Positions 43,863-53,417 of a stretch of DNA of 64,000 nucleotides are shown here, piece after piece. The stretch is taken from assembly GCF_003325955.1 (NCBI RefSeq), contig NZ_CP030929.1:186001-250000 (forward strand), given 5' to 3'. The stretch comes from Aurantimicrobium sp. MWH-Uga1 (GTDB taxonomy: Bacteria > Actinomycetota > Actinomycetes > Actinomycetales > Microbacteriaceae). A program made the position numbers and the translations under genes. A model generated the notes under the pieces. That model did not search any database and was not told the origin of the DNA. It saw nothing but the letters and a program-made list of their open reading frames with translations. Each line of letters starts with the position of its first letter. Positions within the stretch are counted from its first letter, which is position 1.

Positions 43863-43893
43863 AGTGAGGGGTGGTCGCTGATCACCCCTCACT
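43863..43893. terminator. Hairpin ahead of cassette 4
   Basis: AGTGAGGGGTG and CACCCCTCACT form an 11-bp perfect stem with a 9-nt loop about 100 nt before toxin copy 4. It could isolate cassette 4 from upstream transcription. No T-run follows. Confidence 0.45.
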
Positions 43894-43981
43894 GATTGAA
43901 GGGCCCACCCTCCACAGGTGGCAGTGAGGTGGGATGTCCACATGTTGAGATTGGAGCGACTCCTGCAGTTGATGCGCTCCT

Positions 43982-44068
43982 TAATCTGGCGCGCATGGTC
44001 TTTGAATCCTTTGCGCATGTTCCTGTTACGGAGGAACTCCTTCGACACGTGTGGGAAGGTGAGGACGA
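43982..44068 (+). repeat. Conserved leader of EndoU cassette 4
   Basis: From 43988 GGCGCGC-ATG onward this repeats the leaders of cassettes 1 and 3 almost exactly to 44062. Upstream of GGCGCGC it differs from copies 1 and 3, but TAATCT takes the place of TACAGT, so a TANNNT hexamer is kept at the same distance. Confidence 0.85.
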
Positions 44069-44381
44069 CATCAATAAAGGCGGGCACCGTTTTGGTCTTG
44101 GGCGAGTAAGGAAAACTGAATTCCCCGAGGAATGGACTCAAGAAGATGTGCAGAGAGCATTGGCTGAAACACTGAAGTCACCGCAAGTAATTTCAGGGAG
44201 GAAGGCTCCCTATTTTTGTGATCGTGAAGTAAATGGAGTTGTAGTTCGTGTTGTATTGAAAGAGGGTATTTCTGGTCTGCAGATGCACGCTGCATACCCT
44301 CTATGTGGTCAGGGTGTCTATCGGAATGACCCTGGTGGCAAGGTTGCATTGCCACTCGATTTATATATCTGGGAGGAATAA
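43995..44381 (+). CDS. EndoU-like RNase toxin domain, copy 4 (intact)
   Basis: 128 residues from the ATG at 43995, the start that aligns with copy 5. Candidate catalytic residues follow the EndoU His-His-Lys plan: His 18 in LLRHVWEGE, His 31 in GGHRFGLGR, Lys 40 in KTEFPEEW. The C-terminal half is the expected beta sheet, with VNGVVVRVVL and HAAYPLCGQGVYRN. There is no signal peptide or delivery domain, so it is a stand-alone toxin domain. Without a ribosome site but with TAATCT 7 nt upstream it is probably read from a leaderless transcript. Immunity gene 4 follows after 1 nt. Confidence 0.8.
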   Translation: MVFESFAHVPVTEELLRHVWEGEDDINKGGHRFGLGRVRKTEFPEEWTQEDVQRALAETLKSPQVISGRKAPYFCDREVNGVVVRVVLKEGISGLQMHAAYPLCGQGVYRNDPGGKVALPLDLYIWEE

Positions 44382-44382
44382 C

Positions 44383-44664
44383 ATGATGCTTATGAACGAG
44401 TCTGAGTTTGTCGCACATGCATTGACTGATTACCTCAGTTCTTTTGTCGACCGCTCTTTAGTTTCAGCGATACATCAATCTTTGGTTGCAGGTGAATCCG
44501 AGAGTGCAATTGGTTTTGCTCTGGGTATTGCAGCATCTGAGGGAATTCCTATCCCCTCACTTATGAGAGAAAAGATTCTTTCCATTCCGAACTTATCGAC
44601 TGTAGATCATGAGTGGTTCAATGAAAGTTTGCAACTTATTCCTGTAGTTGAACTGGCAGCTTAG
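44383..44664 (+). CDS. MafI-like immunity protein, copy 4
   Basis: 93 residues with GGGAGG upstream, 1 nt after the stop of toxin 4: FVAHALTDYLSSFVD, VAGESESAIGFALGIAASEGIPIPSLM, EKILSIPNL. Same helical layout as copies 1-3 but more diverged in the second half, as expected if it matches a diverged toxin. Confidence 0.76.
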   Translation: MMLMNESEFVAHALTDYLSSFVDRSLVSAIHQSLVAGESESAIGFALGIAASEGIPIPSLMREKILSIPNLSTVDHEWFNESLQLIPVVELAA

Positions 44665-44723
44665 TTGCCTCTTTGTGAGGAACTTTGCCTGCACCATAAT
44701 TGCTCGACATCATCAAGGAATGG

Positions 44724-45119
44724 TTAGCTGTTCAGCGCAACAATCAGGGTGCAGATAGCGCTAACCAACAGAACTGGAACCCAAAGGTTTCGCTCCTTCT
44801 TGCTTCTGCTCATGCTGTTGACAATGAGACCTAAGACGGCAAAGCCAAACCAGAACCAGTTCACGATGGCGTTCTGTCCGGGGCTCAGTGCAGGGGTGAG
44901 AATTCCTGCTTGGGCGAGGTAGTGACCACACTGGGCAAGCATCACGATTGCTGAGACAGCTGCGGCGATGCGCAGCTGCCCAGGCAGCTTGCCGGGGTTC
45001 TGTCCACCGAGGGTGTATTCGCCCCAGGGAGCACCTGAGAGAACTGCGATTTGAAATCCTGCGACGCCCAGTGAAATCAGTGCCTGTATGAGTGCTGCTG
45101 TGGTGACGAGTGTGGTCAT
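44724..45119 (-). CDS. Four-helix integral membrane protein
   Basis: 131 residues with four hydrophobic stretches (about 5-28, 50-72, 83-102, 110-129) and a basic loop SMSRSKKERN between the last two. No motif that I recognise. TAAACT lies 6 nt before the ATG on the minus strand and no ribosome site is present. It separates cassettes 4 and 5. Confidence 0.7.
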   Translation of the reverse strand: MTTLVTTAALIQALISLGVAGFQIAVLSGAPWGEYTLGGQNPGKLPGQLRIAAAVSAIVMLAQCGHYLAQAGILTPALSPGQNAIVNWFWFGFAVLGLIVNSMSRSKKERNLWVPVLLVSAICTLIVALNS

Positions 45120-45125
45120 GGTGCA

Positions 45126-45131
45126 AGTTTA
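45126..45131 (-). promoter_or_regulatory. Leaderless-type -10 hexamer TAAACT
   Basis: On the minus strand TAAACT is 6 nt from the ATG at 45119. Confidence 0.5.
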
Positions 45132-45226
45132 TGAAAGATGTTTTCCACATGAATATTTCTGAGGCAGAATCCACAACTGGTCAAATCAATCGGTTTCGAG
45201 AGTGTTGATCACCGCAAGCTGTCAGT

Positions 45227-45616
45227 ATGACTTTTCTGGATTATTCGCATGTCGAGCTCACTGCGGTATTCATTGCTCATGTTTTGTTTGGTGAAGACGG
45301 TGATTTAGGAAAAGGTGGTCATTTATCTGGGCAAAAAAGAGAAAACAAGACTGAATTTCCGCCTAGTTGGGACGAAGAGCGCATCACAATTGCCTTGAAG
45401 AGCGTTCTCAAACAACCACACTTTGTCTTGTTTCTTCTTCCACGCATTATTTTGCAGAAAGAGGTTGATGGCGTTTTCATCGAATTAGTTCTCAGAGCCA
45501 CAAATTCAGGGCTTGTTCCGCATTCAGCTTTCCCGATGCATGGCGAAGGTGTAGTTCAAAACATCTTGGGCCAGCAGTTCCATCTTCCCCAGTCCAATTC
45601 AAGGAAAGGAAAGTAA
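45227..45616 (+). CDS. EndoU-like RNase toxin domain, copy 5 (intact, diverged)
   Basis: 129 residues. It aligns with copy 4 from its first Met: His 18 in IAHVLFGED, His 32 in GGHLSGQKR, Lys 41 in KTEFPPSW, then VDGVFIELVLR and HSAFPMHGEGVVQN. The nucleotide leader differs from the other copies, so it is an older member. There is no Shine-Dalgarno; CAAGCT lies 6 nt upstream, a weaker version of the hexamer. The stop is 1 nt before immunity gene 5. Confidence 0.78.
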   Translation: MTFLDYSHVELTAVFIAHVLFGEDGDLGKGGHLSGQKRENKTEFPPSWDEERITIALKSVLKQPHFVLFLLPRIILQKEVDGVFIELVLRATNSGLVPHSAFPMHGEGVVQNILGQQFHLPQSNSRKGK

Positions 45617-45617
45617 A

Positions 45618-45893
45618 ATGACACTCATGACCGACCCGATGACCACTTCACGCGGCATACTCAAACTCATCAGTGAGTCAGTGAGTGAAGCCGATTTGGC
45701 CAGAGCTTATTCAACCTTGGAGCTGGGTTATCCTCGGGATGCCATTTTCTATGCCCTAGTCGCTGCTCGTGACAGTGGAGCCAGTATTTCCAGCGGAGTC
45801 AGAGAGCTCATCCTCACAGGAATTTCTTGGCCAGAAGATGAGTTGAAAGATATCAATTCAACCCTCAACGACATCCTTTTCCTAGCTTCGTAA
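45618..45893 (+). CDS. MafI-like immunity protein, copy 5
   Basis: 91 residues with an AGGAAAGG site upstream. Helical, with the family words AYSTLELGYPRDAIFYALVAARDSGASISSG and a closing LNDILFLAS, but little identity with copies 1-4. Position (1 nt after toxin 5) and size support the assignment more than sequence does. Confidence 0.68.
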   Translation: MTLMTDPMTTSRGILKLISESVSEADLARAYSTLELGYPRDAIFYALVAARDSGASISSGVRELILTGISWPEDELKDINSTLNDILFLAS

Positions 45894-45991
45894 CGTTGCA
45901 CATTCAGGTGCTTACTGCCGCCTGCCTTGCTTGAAATAGAGTTTCCAACAAACAAGATTTTAGGCAGTATTGCTGACATTTTTAGCTCGAT

Positions 45992-45997
45992 TAGGCT
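45992..45997 (+). promoter_or_regulatory. Leaderless-type -10 hexamer TAGGCT
   Basis: TAGGCT lies 6 nt before the ATG at 46004. A GGAG overlaps the spacer but is too close to the ATG to act as a ribosome site. Confidence 0.45.
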
Positions 45998-46003
45998 GGA
46001 GTA

Positions 46004-48031
46004 ATGTCCTACAACGTTGTTGAGAAATCCTTGAGTGAACTGCGCCATGATTTGGCTGCTGGAGTGGTCACAAGTGTGGAGCTGGTAGCTCGCTATCTTG
46101 ATCGCATTGCGTTCTATGACCGACACGGAATTACTCTCAACGCCGTCCCTGTCTTGAGCCCCAGCATGTTTGCTGAAGCGCGCGCTGCTGACGAGCGCCG
46201 CGCTCGTGGTGACGTGCTCAGCCCACTCGATGGCATTCCTTATACCGCTAAGAACAGCTACAAAGTTAAAGGCATGACGGTTGCTTCCGGGTCTCCGGCA
46301 TTTGCCGACCTTATTGCCACCGATGATGCCTTCACTATTGCGCAGCTGCGCAAGGCAGGTGCCATTTTGATTGGCCTGACCAACATGCCCCCAATGGCGA
46401 ACGGGGGCATGCAGCGCGGTCTCTATGGCCGCGCGGAAAGCCCCTATAACGCTAACTTCCTCACTGCTGCTTTTGGATCTGGCTCGTCTAATGGTTCGGG
46501 AACAGCAACCGGAGCAAGCTTTGCTGCTTTTGGGTTGGGTGAAGAGACGTGGTCTTCTGGTCGTGCTCCGGCATCAAACAATGGGCTGTGTGCATACACA
46601 CCCTCTCGGGGTGTGATTTCTACCCGTGGTAACTGGCCATTAGTTCCCACCATGGATGTGGTTGTTCCTCACACCCGAACCATGGATGACATGTTGGAGC
46701 TGTTAGATCTCATCGTGGATGACGACTGGGAAGTCCGAGGAGATTTCTGGCGCATGCAGCCCTGGGTTCCAACCCCCAAGAGCTCACAGCTACGACCTGA
46801 CTCGTATGTGGGGTTAGAGAACCCAGAAGCGCTGCGCGGAAAGCGCATCGCGATTCCGCGGATGTATATCAACAAGGATCCCGAGACCATTGAGCTTGCG
46901 GAGATTGACCGCATTCACACCCGTGACTCGGTCGTTCAGCTGTGGAATAAAGCCAAGGCGGACTTAGAAGCTTTAGGTGCAGAGGTCATCGAAACTGATT
47001 TCCCTGTGGTGACCAACTATGAAAGTAGAGGACCCGGGGCCACCAACCTCGTTTCACGAGGTTTGGTTCCAGAGACGTTTGCCGAGCATGAGCTGTGGGA
47101 ACTGTCCATGTGGGGATGGCATGACTTCCTTGCCGCCAATAATGACCCTCACCTCAATGCACTTGAGCAGGTTGACGGAGACAAGATTTTCCCCGTACCC
47201 ACCGGGTCGGTGCCTGGTCGTTATGACGACCACCTGCACCGTTTTGCTCCTGAGGATGTTCCCCTCGAGGAATATGTGGTGCGTGCCAAGCGCGATGGCA
47301 TTCCTGAGCTTGTCGATATTCCCGACATGGCCGAGGGTATTCCTGGTTTAGAAAAGGCACGCAAGTTAGACCTTGAAGACTGGATGGACGAGCTGGGCCT
47401 GGATGCTGTGGTGTTCCCCGCTTCTGCTGACGTGGGCCCCGCTGACGCTGATGTTAATCCTGCTTCAGCAGATCTGGCCTGGCGTAATGGAACCTGGGTT
47501 GCCAATGGCAACCTGGTTCCTCGCCACCTCGGTATTCCCACGGTGACTGCGCCATTAGGCGTCATGGCTGATATCGGCATGCCGGTGGGATTGACCTTCG
47601 CTGGCCGCGGTTATGACGACAGTAATCTCTTAGCTTTTGCGTGGGCATTTGATCACCAGCGCAACCGCCGCATTGCAGCACCGCGAACCCCTGAACTTGG
47701 GGATGTTTCTTGGAACGCAACCGGTCACGCAGGTGAGGGAACTCCAACACTGGCGGTCACCGCCACCGCCGGTGAGGTGACCGGGGGTGTGGTTCCCCTT
47801 CGCGTGGTGATCAACACCACGGCTGCCGAGGTTGCCATCACCATTAATGGTGTTGCTCACTCAGGTGTTCTCACCGACGAGGGATATGTGGTGGAAACGA
47901 CTGTTCCTGAGATAGAGCACACTCGTATTCACAGCGAATGGCGCGGCGGTTATGGCTCGGTGATTGTGGTGCTGGCACGCACCGGCCACGATGTTGTCGG
48001 AGACTACGTCGTGGTCGGAGGCGTGGCCTAA
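46004..48031 (+). CDS. Amidase-signature family amidase with extra C-terminal domain
   Basis: 675 residues. The amidase core covers about 1-555: [13 protein letters not shown] carries the catalytic Lys, [15 protein letters not shown] the cis-Ser region, and [21 protein letters not shown] the nucleophile Ser region, with WSSGR in place of the usual GGSIR. About 110 C-terminal residues ([20 protein letters not shown]...) form a beta-rich Ig-like or carbohydrate-binding-like domain. No signal peptide, so probably cytoplasmic. The substrate is unknown. It is the first core gene after the accessory region, and its end overlaps the convergent ABC exporter gene by 4 nt. Confidence 0.85.
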   Translation: MSYNVVEKSLSELRHDLAAGVVTSVELVARYLDRIAFYDRHGITLNAVPVLSPSMFAEARAADERRARGDVLSPLDGIPYTAKNSYKVKGMTVASGSPAFADLIATDDAFTIAQLRKAGAILIGLTNMPPMANGGMQRGLYGRAESPYNANFLTAAFGSGSSNGSGTATGASFAAFGLGEETWSSGRAPASNNGLCAYTPSRGVISTRGNWPLVPTMDVVVPHTRTMDDMLELLDLIVDDDWEVRGDFWRMQPWVPTPKSSQLRPDSYVGLENPEALRGKRIAIPRMYINKDPETIELAEIDRIHTRDSVVQLWNKAKADLEALGAEVIETDFPVVTNYESRGPGATNLVSRGLVPETFAEHELWELSMWGWHDFLAANNDPHLNALEQVDGDKIFPVPTGSVPGRYDDHLHRFAPEDVPLEEYVVRAKRDGIPELVDIPDMAEGIPGLEKARKLDLEDWMDELGLDAVVFPASADVGPADADVNPASADLAWRNGTWVANGNLVPRHLGIPTVTAPLGVMADIGMPVGLTFAGRGYDDSNLLAFAWAFDHQRNRRIAAPRTPELGDVSWNATGHAGEGTPTLAVTATAGEVTGGVVPLRVVINTTAAEVAITINGVAHSGVLTDEGYVVETTVPEIEHTRIHSEWRGGYGSVIVVLARTGHDVVGDYVVVGGVA

Positions 48032-49836
48032 GCCAGAGAATCCCGCCAGGCGGTGTGCAAGCTGGCGAACTTCCCCTCACCCTCAATGAGGTCATGAGGT
48101 GTGCCATCTTCGATGATTTCCCCGTGTTCCATCACGAGAACGCGGTCAGCAATGGCCACCGTCGACAGGCGGTGGGCAATGATGATGGCGGTGCGGTCAG
48201 AAAGCAAGGTTTGTAAGCCGCGCTGCACCAAGCGTTCGCTGGGGATATCCAAAGAGGCTGTCGCCTCATCCAGGATCAAGACGGTGGGGTCGGCAATAAA
48301 GGCACGGGCAAAGGAAAGTAGCTGGCGCTGTCCTGCTGAGAGGCGACCGCCGCGCTTGTTCACATCGGTGTCGTAGCCTTCGGGCAGACGCATGATGAAA
48401 TCATGCGCGCCGACGGCGGTCGTGGCGGCAATGATCTCGTCCCTGGTGGCACCGGGCTTACCCAAGGCAATGTTCTCGGCCACGGTTCCCGAGAACAGAT
48501 ACGACTCTTGGGTCACCATAGTGACGGCATTGCGCAGGTCTGCATTGCTCAGACGGCGTAGGTCAATACCATCTAGGCTGACGGTTCCTGAGGTGGGGTC
48601 ATAGAAGCGGGCGACCAGCTTGGCCAAGGTGGATTTACCGGCACCGGTTGTGCCGACCAACGCAATGGTTTGGCCAGCAGGAATGTGCAGATCCAAATCA
48701 GGCAGCACCACGGTGTGCTCGTTGTAACCAAAGCGCACGTGGTTAAAATCCAACGCACCTTGGGGGTGGGGAAGAGCAATAGGGTCTTCGGGTTCGGTCA
48801 CTGTGGCACGCTCTTCGAGCATGCCCGAGACTTTCTCTAGTGCTGAGGAGGCATTCTGGAAGGAGTTGTAGAACATGGCCAACTCTTCCATGGGTTCAAA
48901 GAACCTGCGGGTGTACAAAACCGCCGCCAGCAGCACGCCCACATCCATGACACCGTTGACCACACGGAATGAACCCAGTATCAACACAGCAGAGAGGGTG
49001 AAGACACCAATAACTTTGAGGCCTGGGTCATAGGTTCCAAACAGGCGAATGACTTTCCTGTTTGCTTCGCGGTAGTCATCCACGGCAACGGCATAGCTTT
49101 GTTCGTTGCGTTCCTCGCGGCGGAACGCTTTAACCGCACGAATACCGGTCATGGTCTCCACGAATTGAACAATCAATCGTGCAGAAAAAGTGCGAGCTTC
49201 ACGGAACTGCTTCTTGGAGGTTTCTGAGAACCACTTGGTGAGATAGAAGCAGGGAATCAAGGCAACCAGCAGCGGCACAGCACTCGAAGGATCGAGGGCA
49301 ATGAGGGCGCCTGCCGTAAAAGTCATCAGCAGCACACCTCTAAAGAGGTTGCTGATTCCACCGTCAAGAAGTTCGCGCAGAACTTCAATGTCGCTGGTCT
49401 GGCGGGCAATCACTCGGCCTGAGGTGTAGTTCTCGTGGAAGCTCATGCTCAAGTTTTGGGTGTGCTGGAAAACACGCTCGCGCAGATCAATGAGCACGGT
49501 CTGGCTGATCACCGCGGAAGAGCGCATATAGACCGCCATCATGGTGGAACCAGTGATGGCGGTGATGACATAGGCGGCCACGATGAGTTGTGCTGGGAGC
49601 CAGTTGTTGTTCTCCAGTACTTGGGTAAGTCCTTGGTCGATACCAAGGGCAAGCAGGGCAGGACCTGCAACTTGGGCTGCCGTGCTGATGACAACAACAA
49701 GGAGCGTCCAATACACACGCACGCGCACAGGATGCAGCAACGATCCCAGCAGCGCTAAAGAGCGCTGACGTAGACGCTTGCCTTCTGCTTTTGTGAAGTC
49801 GGAGCGTTCTTCTCCGCGAACACCGGTAATGGTCAT
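48028..49836 (-). CDS. ABC exporter half-transporter, catalytic-site partner
   Basis: 602 residues: six-helix ABC membrane domain (about 30-330), then an ATPase domain with Walker [10 protein letters not shown], signature LSAGQRQ, Walker [12 protein letters not shown] with the catalytic Glu, and His in AHRLST. The signature departs from LSGGQ. The upstream partner (49833-51632) has the opposite change, so this is the half whose Walker B site is canonical. Such heterodimers export drugs, lipids or peptides; the substrate is not evident. It overlaps the partner by 4 nt. Confidence 0.93.
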   Translation of the reverse strand: MTITGVRGEERSDFTKAEGKRLRQRSLALLGSLLHPVRVRVYWTLLVVVISTAAQVAGPALLALGIDQGLTQVLENNNWLPAQLIVAAYVITAITGSTMMAVYMRSSAVISQTVLIDLRERVFQHTQNLSMSFHENYTSGRVIARQTSDIEVLRELLDGGISNLFRGVLLMTFTAGALIALDPSSAVPLLVALIPCFYLTKWFSETSKKQFREARTFSARLIVQFVETMTGIRAVKAFRREERNEQSYAVAVDDYREANRKVIRLFGTYDPGLKVIGVFTLSAVLILGSFRVVNGVMDVGVLLAAVLYTRRFFEPMEELAMFYNSFQNASSALEKVSGMLEERATVTEPEDPIALPHPQGALDFNHVRFGYNEHTVVLPDLDLHIPAGQTIALVGTTGAGKSTLAKLVARFYDPTSGTVSLDGIDLRRLSNADLRNAVTMVTQESYLFSGTVAENIALGKPGATRDEIIAATTAVGAHDFIMRLPEGYDTDVNKRGGRLSAGQRQLLSFARAFIADPTVLILDEATASLDIPSERLVQRGLQTLLSDRTAIIIAHRLSTVAIADRVLVMEHGEIIEDGTPHDLIEGEGKFASLHTAWRDSLA

Positions 49837-51632
49837 TGCTTCTCCTCATCCAGTGAAGCAATCACATTGCGGTATTCAGGGCAGCGAGCCAGCAACTCAG
49901 AGTGGGTGCCCACATCCAAGATTTTTCCCTCGTGCAGCAAAGCAACACGATCGGCCAGCATCACTGTTGAGGGGCGGTGCGCCACGATCAATGCTGTCGT
50001 GGTGTTGAGCACATGGCGCAGCGCTTTCTCAACAGCTGCCTCAGTGGTGACGTCCAGTGCAGAGAGGGGGTCATCGAGAACAAGAATGCTGGGCTGCACA
50101 GCGATAGCTCGTGCTAACGCCAAGCGTTGGCGTTGACCACCAGAGAGGCTGAGGCCTTCCTCGCCTATTTTGCTTTCAACTCCGTTGGGCAAATGGCGAG
50201 CGAAGTCTGCCTGAGCAATATCAAGCGACTGATTGAGCAGGGCTTCTGCCTGCTGTTGTTGTTCTGGGGTTCTTGCATCACTGAGTTCTTCACGGCCTAA
50301 GAGAACGTTCTCTCGGACAGAGATGGAGAACAAGGTGGCGTCCTCGAAGGCCATGGCAATGCGGGTGCGCAAGCTTTCGATGGAGACATCGCGAATGTCG
50401 ACGCCGTCAATGAGGATGCGTCCGGAGGTGACATCAAAGAGGCGGGTAGTCAGTGCAGTGAGGCTGGTTTTTCCCGATCCTGTTGCCCCCACTAATGCCA
50501 TGGTTTCCCCGGGCTCAATGCTCAAGTTGATGCCATTGAGGAGGTCGGGGTGTTCGGGAGAGGAATCTTCATAGTGGAAGTGAACATCTTCAAAGACCAG
50601 TGCACCGGGCCCCGCAGGGGCCTGTGGTGCACCGGGCTTGTCCAGGATCTCTATTGGAGCATCCATGACTTCGTGGAAACGGTTCAGGGAGCTTGCTGCC
50701 TCAATCGAGATGGACAGCATGGGAGCAATCGATTGCATAGGTCCTTTGAGCAGGGCAGCGGTGGCAAAGAAGGCCACCAGTGTTCCCACTGAGACCACAC
50801 CGCGTTCTGCCTGCACAATTCCCAGCAGCAAGGTCAGCGCAAAACCGAGGTCTGGAATCAGCAGCATCCAAAACCACATACGCCCGTTGGCTCGGCCTTT
50901 AGCAAGCTCGGTGCCACGCAGAGTGTTGGCCTGATCGAGGAAGTCATCAAGGGCTTCGCCCGCGCGACCAAAAGATTTGAGAACACGAATACCGTGAACA
51001 GATTCTTCAATGGTGGTGGCGAGGTCACCCTGCTGGTCTTGGGAGTCTCTTGCCAAGACAGCAAACTGCCGCTGGAAGCGAATGCTGAAAATAATCAGCG
51101 GAAGCGAACAGGCCAGGAAGATTCCACCGAGCAATGCACTGAAGGTAAAGAGCATGGTGAAACCAGCAATCAACATGATGCTGCTGGTAATGAGCTGCAC
51201 AAAAGCGAAAGAGATCCAGCGGCGGACCGTACTGATATCTCCCATCGCACGAGAAAGAAGCTGGCCACTTTGCCACTTGTCATGAAAGGCCACCGGCAGT
51301 TTCTGCAGGTGAATATAGATGGCATTGCGCATCTTGCCTTCAAGATGAACACCAGGGCCGAGCGTTAGCCAGCGGCGCAGATAGATAAAAATCACCTCGG
51401 CTATGCCGAGAGTGAAAATCACGGCAACGCCGGGAATGATTTGGGCAATATCTCCCGAAGAGAGAGGGTTATCAACCAACCAGCGCAGAGCAAGCGGAAT
51501 AGTCAGCGCCGTTGCAGCAGCCGCGAGTGCAATAAAGACGCCCAGAAACAACCGCGGGAAAGCACCTTGCACATAAGGAATTACGCGCCACAAACTCTTC
51601 ACAGTTGATAACTGCTCGGTTTGTGTGGTCAC
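49833..51632 (-). CDS. ABC exporter half-transporter with degenerate ATP site
   Basis: 599 residues, GTG start. Six-helix membrane domain and ATPase domain: Walker [10 protein letters not shown], signature LSGGQRQ, Walker [12 protein letters not shown], in which Asp replaces the catalytic Glu, and His in AHRPST. The D-D pair and the partner's LSAGQ together mark one degenerate ATP site, as in TM287/288-type heterodimeric exporters. Co-translated with 48028-49836. Confidence 0.93.
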   Translation of the reverse strand: MTTQTEQLSTVKSLWRVIPYVQGAFPRLFLGVFIALAAAATALTIPLALRWLVDNPLSSGDIAQIIPGVAVIFTLGIAEVIFIYLRRWLTLGPGVHLEGKMRNAIYIHLQKLPVAFHDKWQSGQLLSRAMGDISTVRRWISFAFVQLITSSIMLIAGFTMLFTFSALLGGIFLACSLPLIIFSIRFQRQFAVLARDSQDQQGDLATTIEESVHGIRVLKSFGRAGEALDDFLDQANTLRGTELAKGRANGRMWFWMLLIPDLGFALTLLLGIVQAERGVVSVGTLVAFFATAALLKGPMQSIAPMLSISIEAASSLNRFHEVMDAPIEILDKPGAPQAPAGPGALVFEDVHFHYEDSSPEHPDLLNGINLSIEPGETMALVGATGSGKTSLTALTTRLFDVTSGRILIDGVDIRDVSIESLRTRIAMAFEDATLFSISVRENVLLGREELSDARTPEQQQQAEALLNQSLDIAQADFARHLPNGVESKIGEEGLSLSGGQRQRLALARAIAVQPSILVLDDPLSALDVTTEAAVEKALRHVLNTTTALIVAHRPSTVMLADRVALLHEGKILDVGTHSELLARCPEYRNVIASLDEEKQ

Positions 51633-51864
51633 GAGGAATTCTTTCTCAGAAAAAGCATGGCAGGCTCACCAGAACATGAGCCAAGTGTGGTTGAGGAGAG
51701 AAAAGTAAGCTCCCGAACCCACAAACTGTAACGTCTGTGCACCCTGTAATTATTCCGGATAAGGCTCAGCAGAAATGCCGGTGCCCGCCCCAACTTACTC
51801 TTCGGGCGAGACGAGCGTAAAGTTTTCATTTCCTTCATGGGGAAGAAGGTGACAGAGTCGAAGT

Positions 51865-53343
51865 ATGACCATGGATGCTTCAGAGAGAACCCCGTACGCT
51901 CACGCCCTGGGAGAGTTTGCTCGCAGGGAGACTCTGCGACTGAATACCCCCGGCCACAACGCGTCAGAGTTGGCTTCAGAAGCTCTAGCCGCATTCTTTG
52001 GCCCCGAGGCTCTCCTGCTTGATGCCCAACCGTTGCTCAGTGGCTTGGACAAGGGAGACAACAATCCTTTTGACCGGGCTGTACTGGCAGCAGCACGCGC
52101 GTGGGGTGCACGTCGGAGTTGGTTCCTGACCAACGGTGCCTCCCAAGGAAACCGGATGGCTGCCTTGGCTATTGCTCAATATGGTGAGCCAGATGCTCCC
52201 GTGATTACCCAGCGCAGTGCTCACTCGAGCTTTATTGACGGCATTATTCTCGGCGGAATCTCACCGCGCTTTGTTCAGCCCACTATTGATACCCAACACG
52301 GCATTAACCACGGCATAACTCCAGAAGTTTTTGCTCAGGTGGTTGCCGAGAATCCCGATGCCAAAGCTTCCTATGTGATTAGTCCCTCCTATTTCGGAGC
52401 TGTGGCAGATATTGCTGCGTTGGCAGATATTGCTCACACAGCTGGAATACCCCTCATTGTTGATGGCGCCTGGGGAGCACACTTCGGTTTCCACCCTGAT
52501 GTGCCAGAGAACCCACTTGCACTGGGTGCTGATGTGTTGGTCTCTAGTACCCACAAACTTGGTGGATCACTGACCCAATCGGCCATGATCCATGTGGGCA
52601 AGGGCCCTTTTGCGGATCAACTCGAGCCATTACTCGAGAGTGCTTTTTCTCTCAACCAGTCCACGAGTGAAAGTGCGCTCCTGCTGGCTTCACTGGATAT
52701 TGCTCGAGACCAGTTGGAATTTGGTCACGACCGCATCGCGCTCGCGATCGCCTCGGCCGATCGCTTACGCGATGCCGTGCGCGCATCTGAGTTATTGTCT
52801 GTGGTCAGTGACGGGTTTGATCAGTTCCCTGACATTGTTTCCCACGACCCCCTGCACGTCTCCATTGATGTTCACCGCTTAGGACGCAGTGGCCCTGATC
52901 TGCGCGAAGCACTCATGGATGAATTCGGCATTTATTGTGAGATTGCCTCCCACAGCTGCATCGTGGCTTTGGTCGGGCCAGGCATGGAATTTGATGCGGA
53001 CTTCTTTGTCTCTTCACTGGTTTCTCTCGCTGCTCCGGAAGGAACTTCTTCCTCACTGGCTACCGAAGTTCTTCCCTTGCCTGCGCCAGGAGAGATGAAG
53101 ATTCTCCCTCGCACAGCCTTCTTTGCCGCACGTGAACTCGTTTCTGCCGAAGAAGCCATCGGTCGCATCAGTGCAGATTCCCTGGCGGCCTACCCGCCAG
53201 GAATACCGAACGTACTCCCTGGCGAAGTGATTACTACTGACGTGGTGGAGTTCTTGCAGGCTATTGCTTCTGGTCCTGGAGGGTATGTGCGTGGAGCACA
53301 TGACTCAGCAGTGAGTTCATTCTCGGTGGTTCGAGAACACTAG
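51865..53343 (+). CDS. Orn/Lys/Arg decarboxylase family PLP enzyme
   Basis: 492 residues, ATG 51865 or 51871. Fold-type I PLP enzyme of the Orn/Lys/Arg decarboxylase major-domain family: FLTNGASQGNRMA, SYFGAVADIAAL, VDGAWGAHFGFHP (Asp to PLP nitrogen) and SSTHKLGGSLTQSAMIHVG with the PLP Lys. A C-terminal domain carries AYPPGIPNVLPGE, typical of the family. It lacks the N-terminal wing domain of the large inducible decarboxylases. Likely product is a polyamine or diamine precursor; the exact amino acid substrate is not readable. Confidence 0.88.
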   Translation: MTMDASERTPYAHALGEFARRETLRLNTPGHNASELASEALAAFFGPEALLLDAQPLLSGLDKGDNNPFDRAVLAAARAWGARRSWFLTNGASQGNRMAALAIAQYGEPDAPVITQRSAHSSFIDGIILGGISPRFVQPTIDTQHGINHGITPEVFAQVVAENPDAKASYVISPSYFGAVADIAALADIAHTAGIPLIVDGAWGAHFGFHPDVPENPLALGADVLVSSTHKLGGSLTQSAMIHVGKGPFADQLEPLLESAFSLNQSTSESALLLASLDIARDQLEFGHDRIALAIASADRLRDAVRASELLSVVSDGFDQFPDIVSHDPLHVSIDVHRLGRSGPDLREALMDEFGIYCEIASHSCIVALVGPGMEFDADFFVSSLVSLAAPEGTSSSLATEVLPLPAPGEMKILPRTAFFAARELVSAEEAIGRISADSLAAYPPGIPNVLPGEVITTDVVEFLQAIASGPGGYVRGAHDSAVSSFSVVREH

Positions 53344-53405
53344 GTTGTCCGACAGGTAGGACACACTTTCGCACTGAATGTCTAAAAAGGCTTAACCCCT
53401 CGACG

Positions 53406-53411
53406 TAGCCT
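53406..53411 (+). promoter_or_regulatory. Leaderless-type -10 hexamer TAGCCT
   Basis: TAGCCT lies 6 nt before the ATG at 53418, with no ribosome site. Confidence 0.5.
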
Positions 53412-53417
53412 TCATAT

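Noticed and set aside
43896..43994. N-terminal extension of toxin copy 4 from a TTG at 43896
   Set aside because: There is no ribosome site. The extra residues do not match other copies, copy 5 begins at the aligned Met, and a TANNNT hexamer sits 7 nt before that Met.
26121..46000. Prophage
   Set aside because: No capsid, tail, terminase, portal or integrase gene is present; the content is defence, toxin and surface genes.
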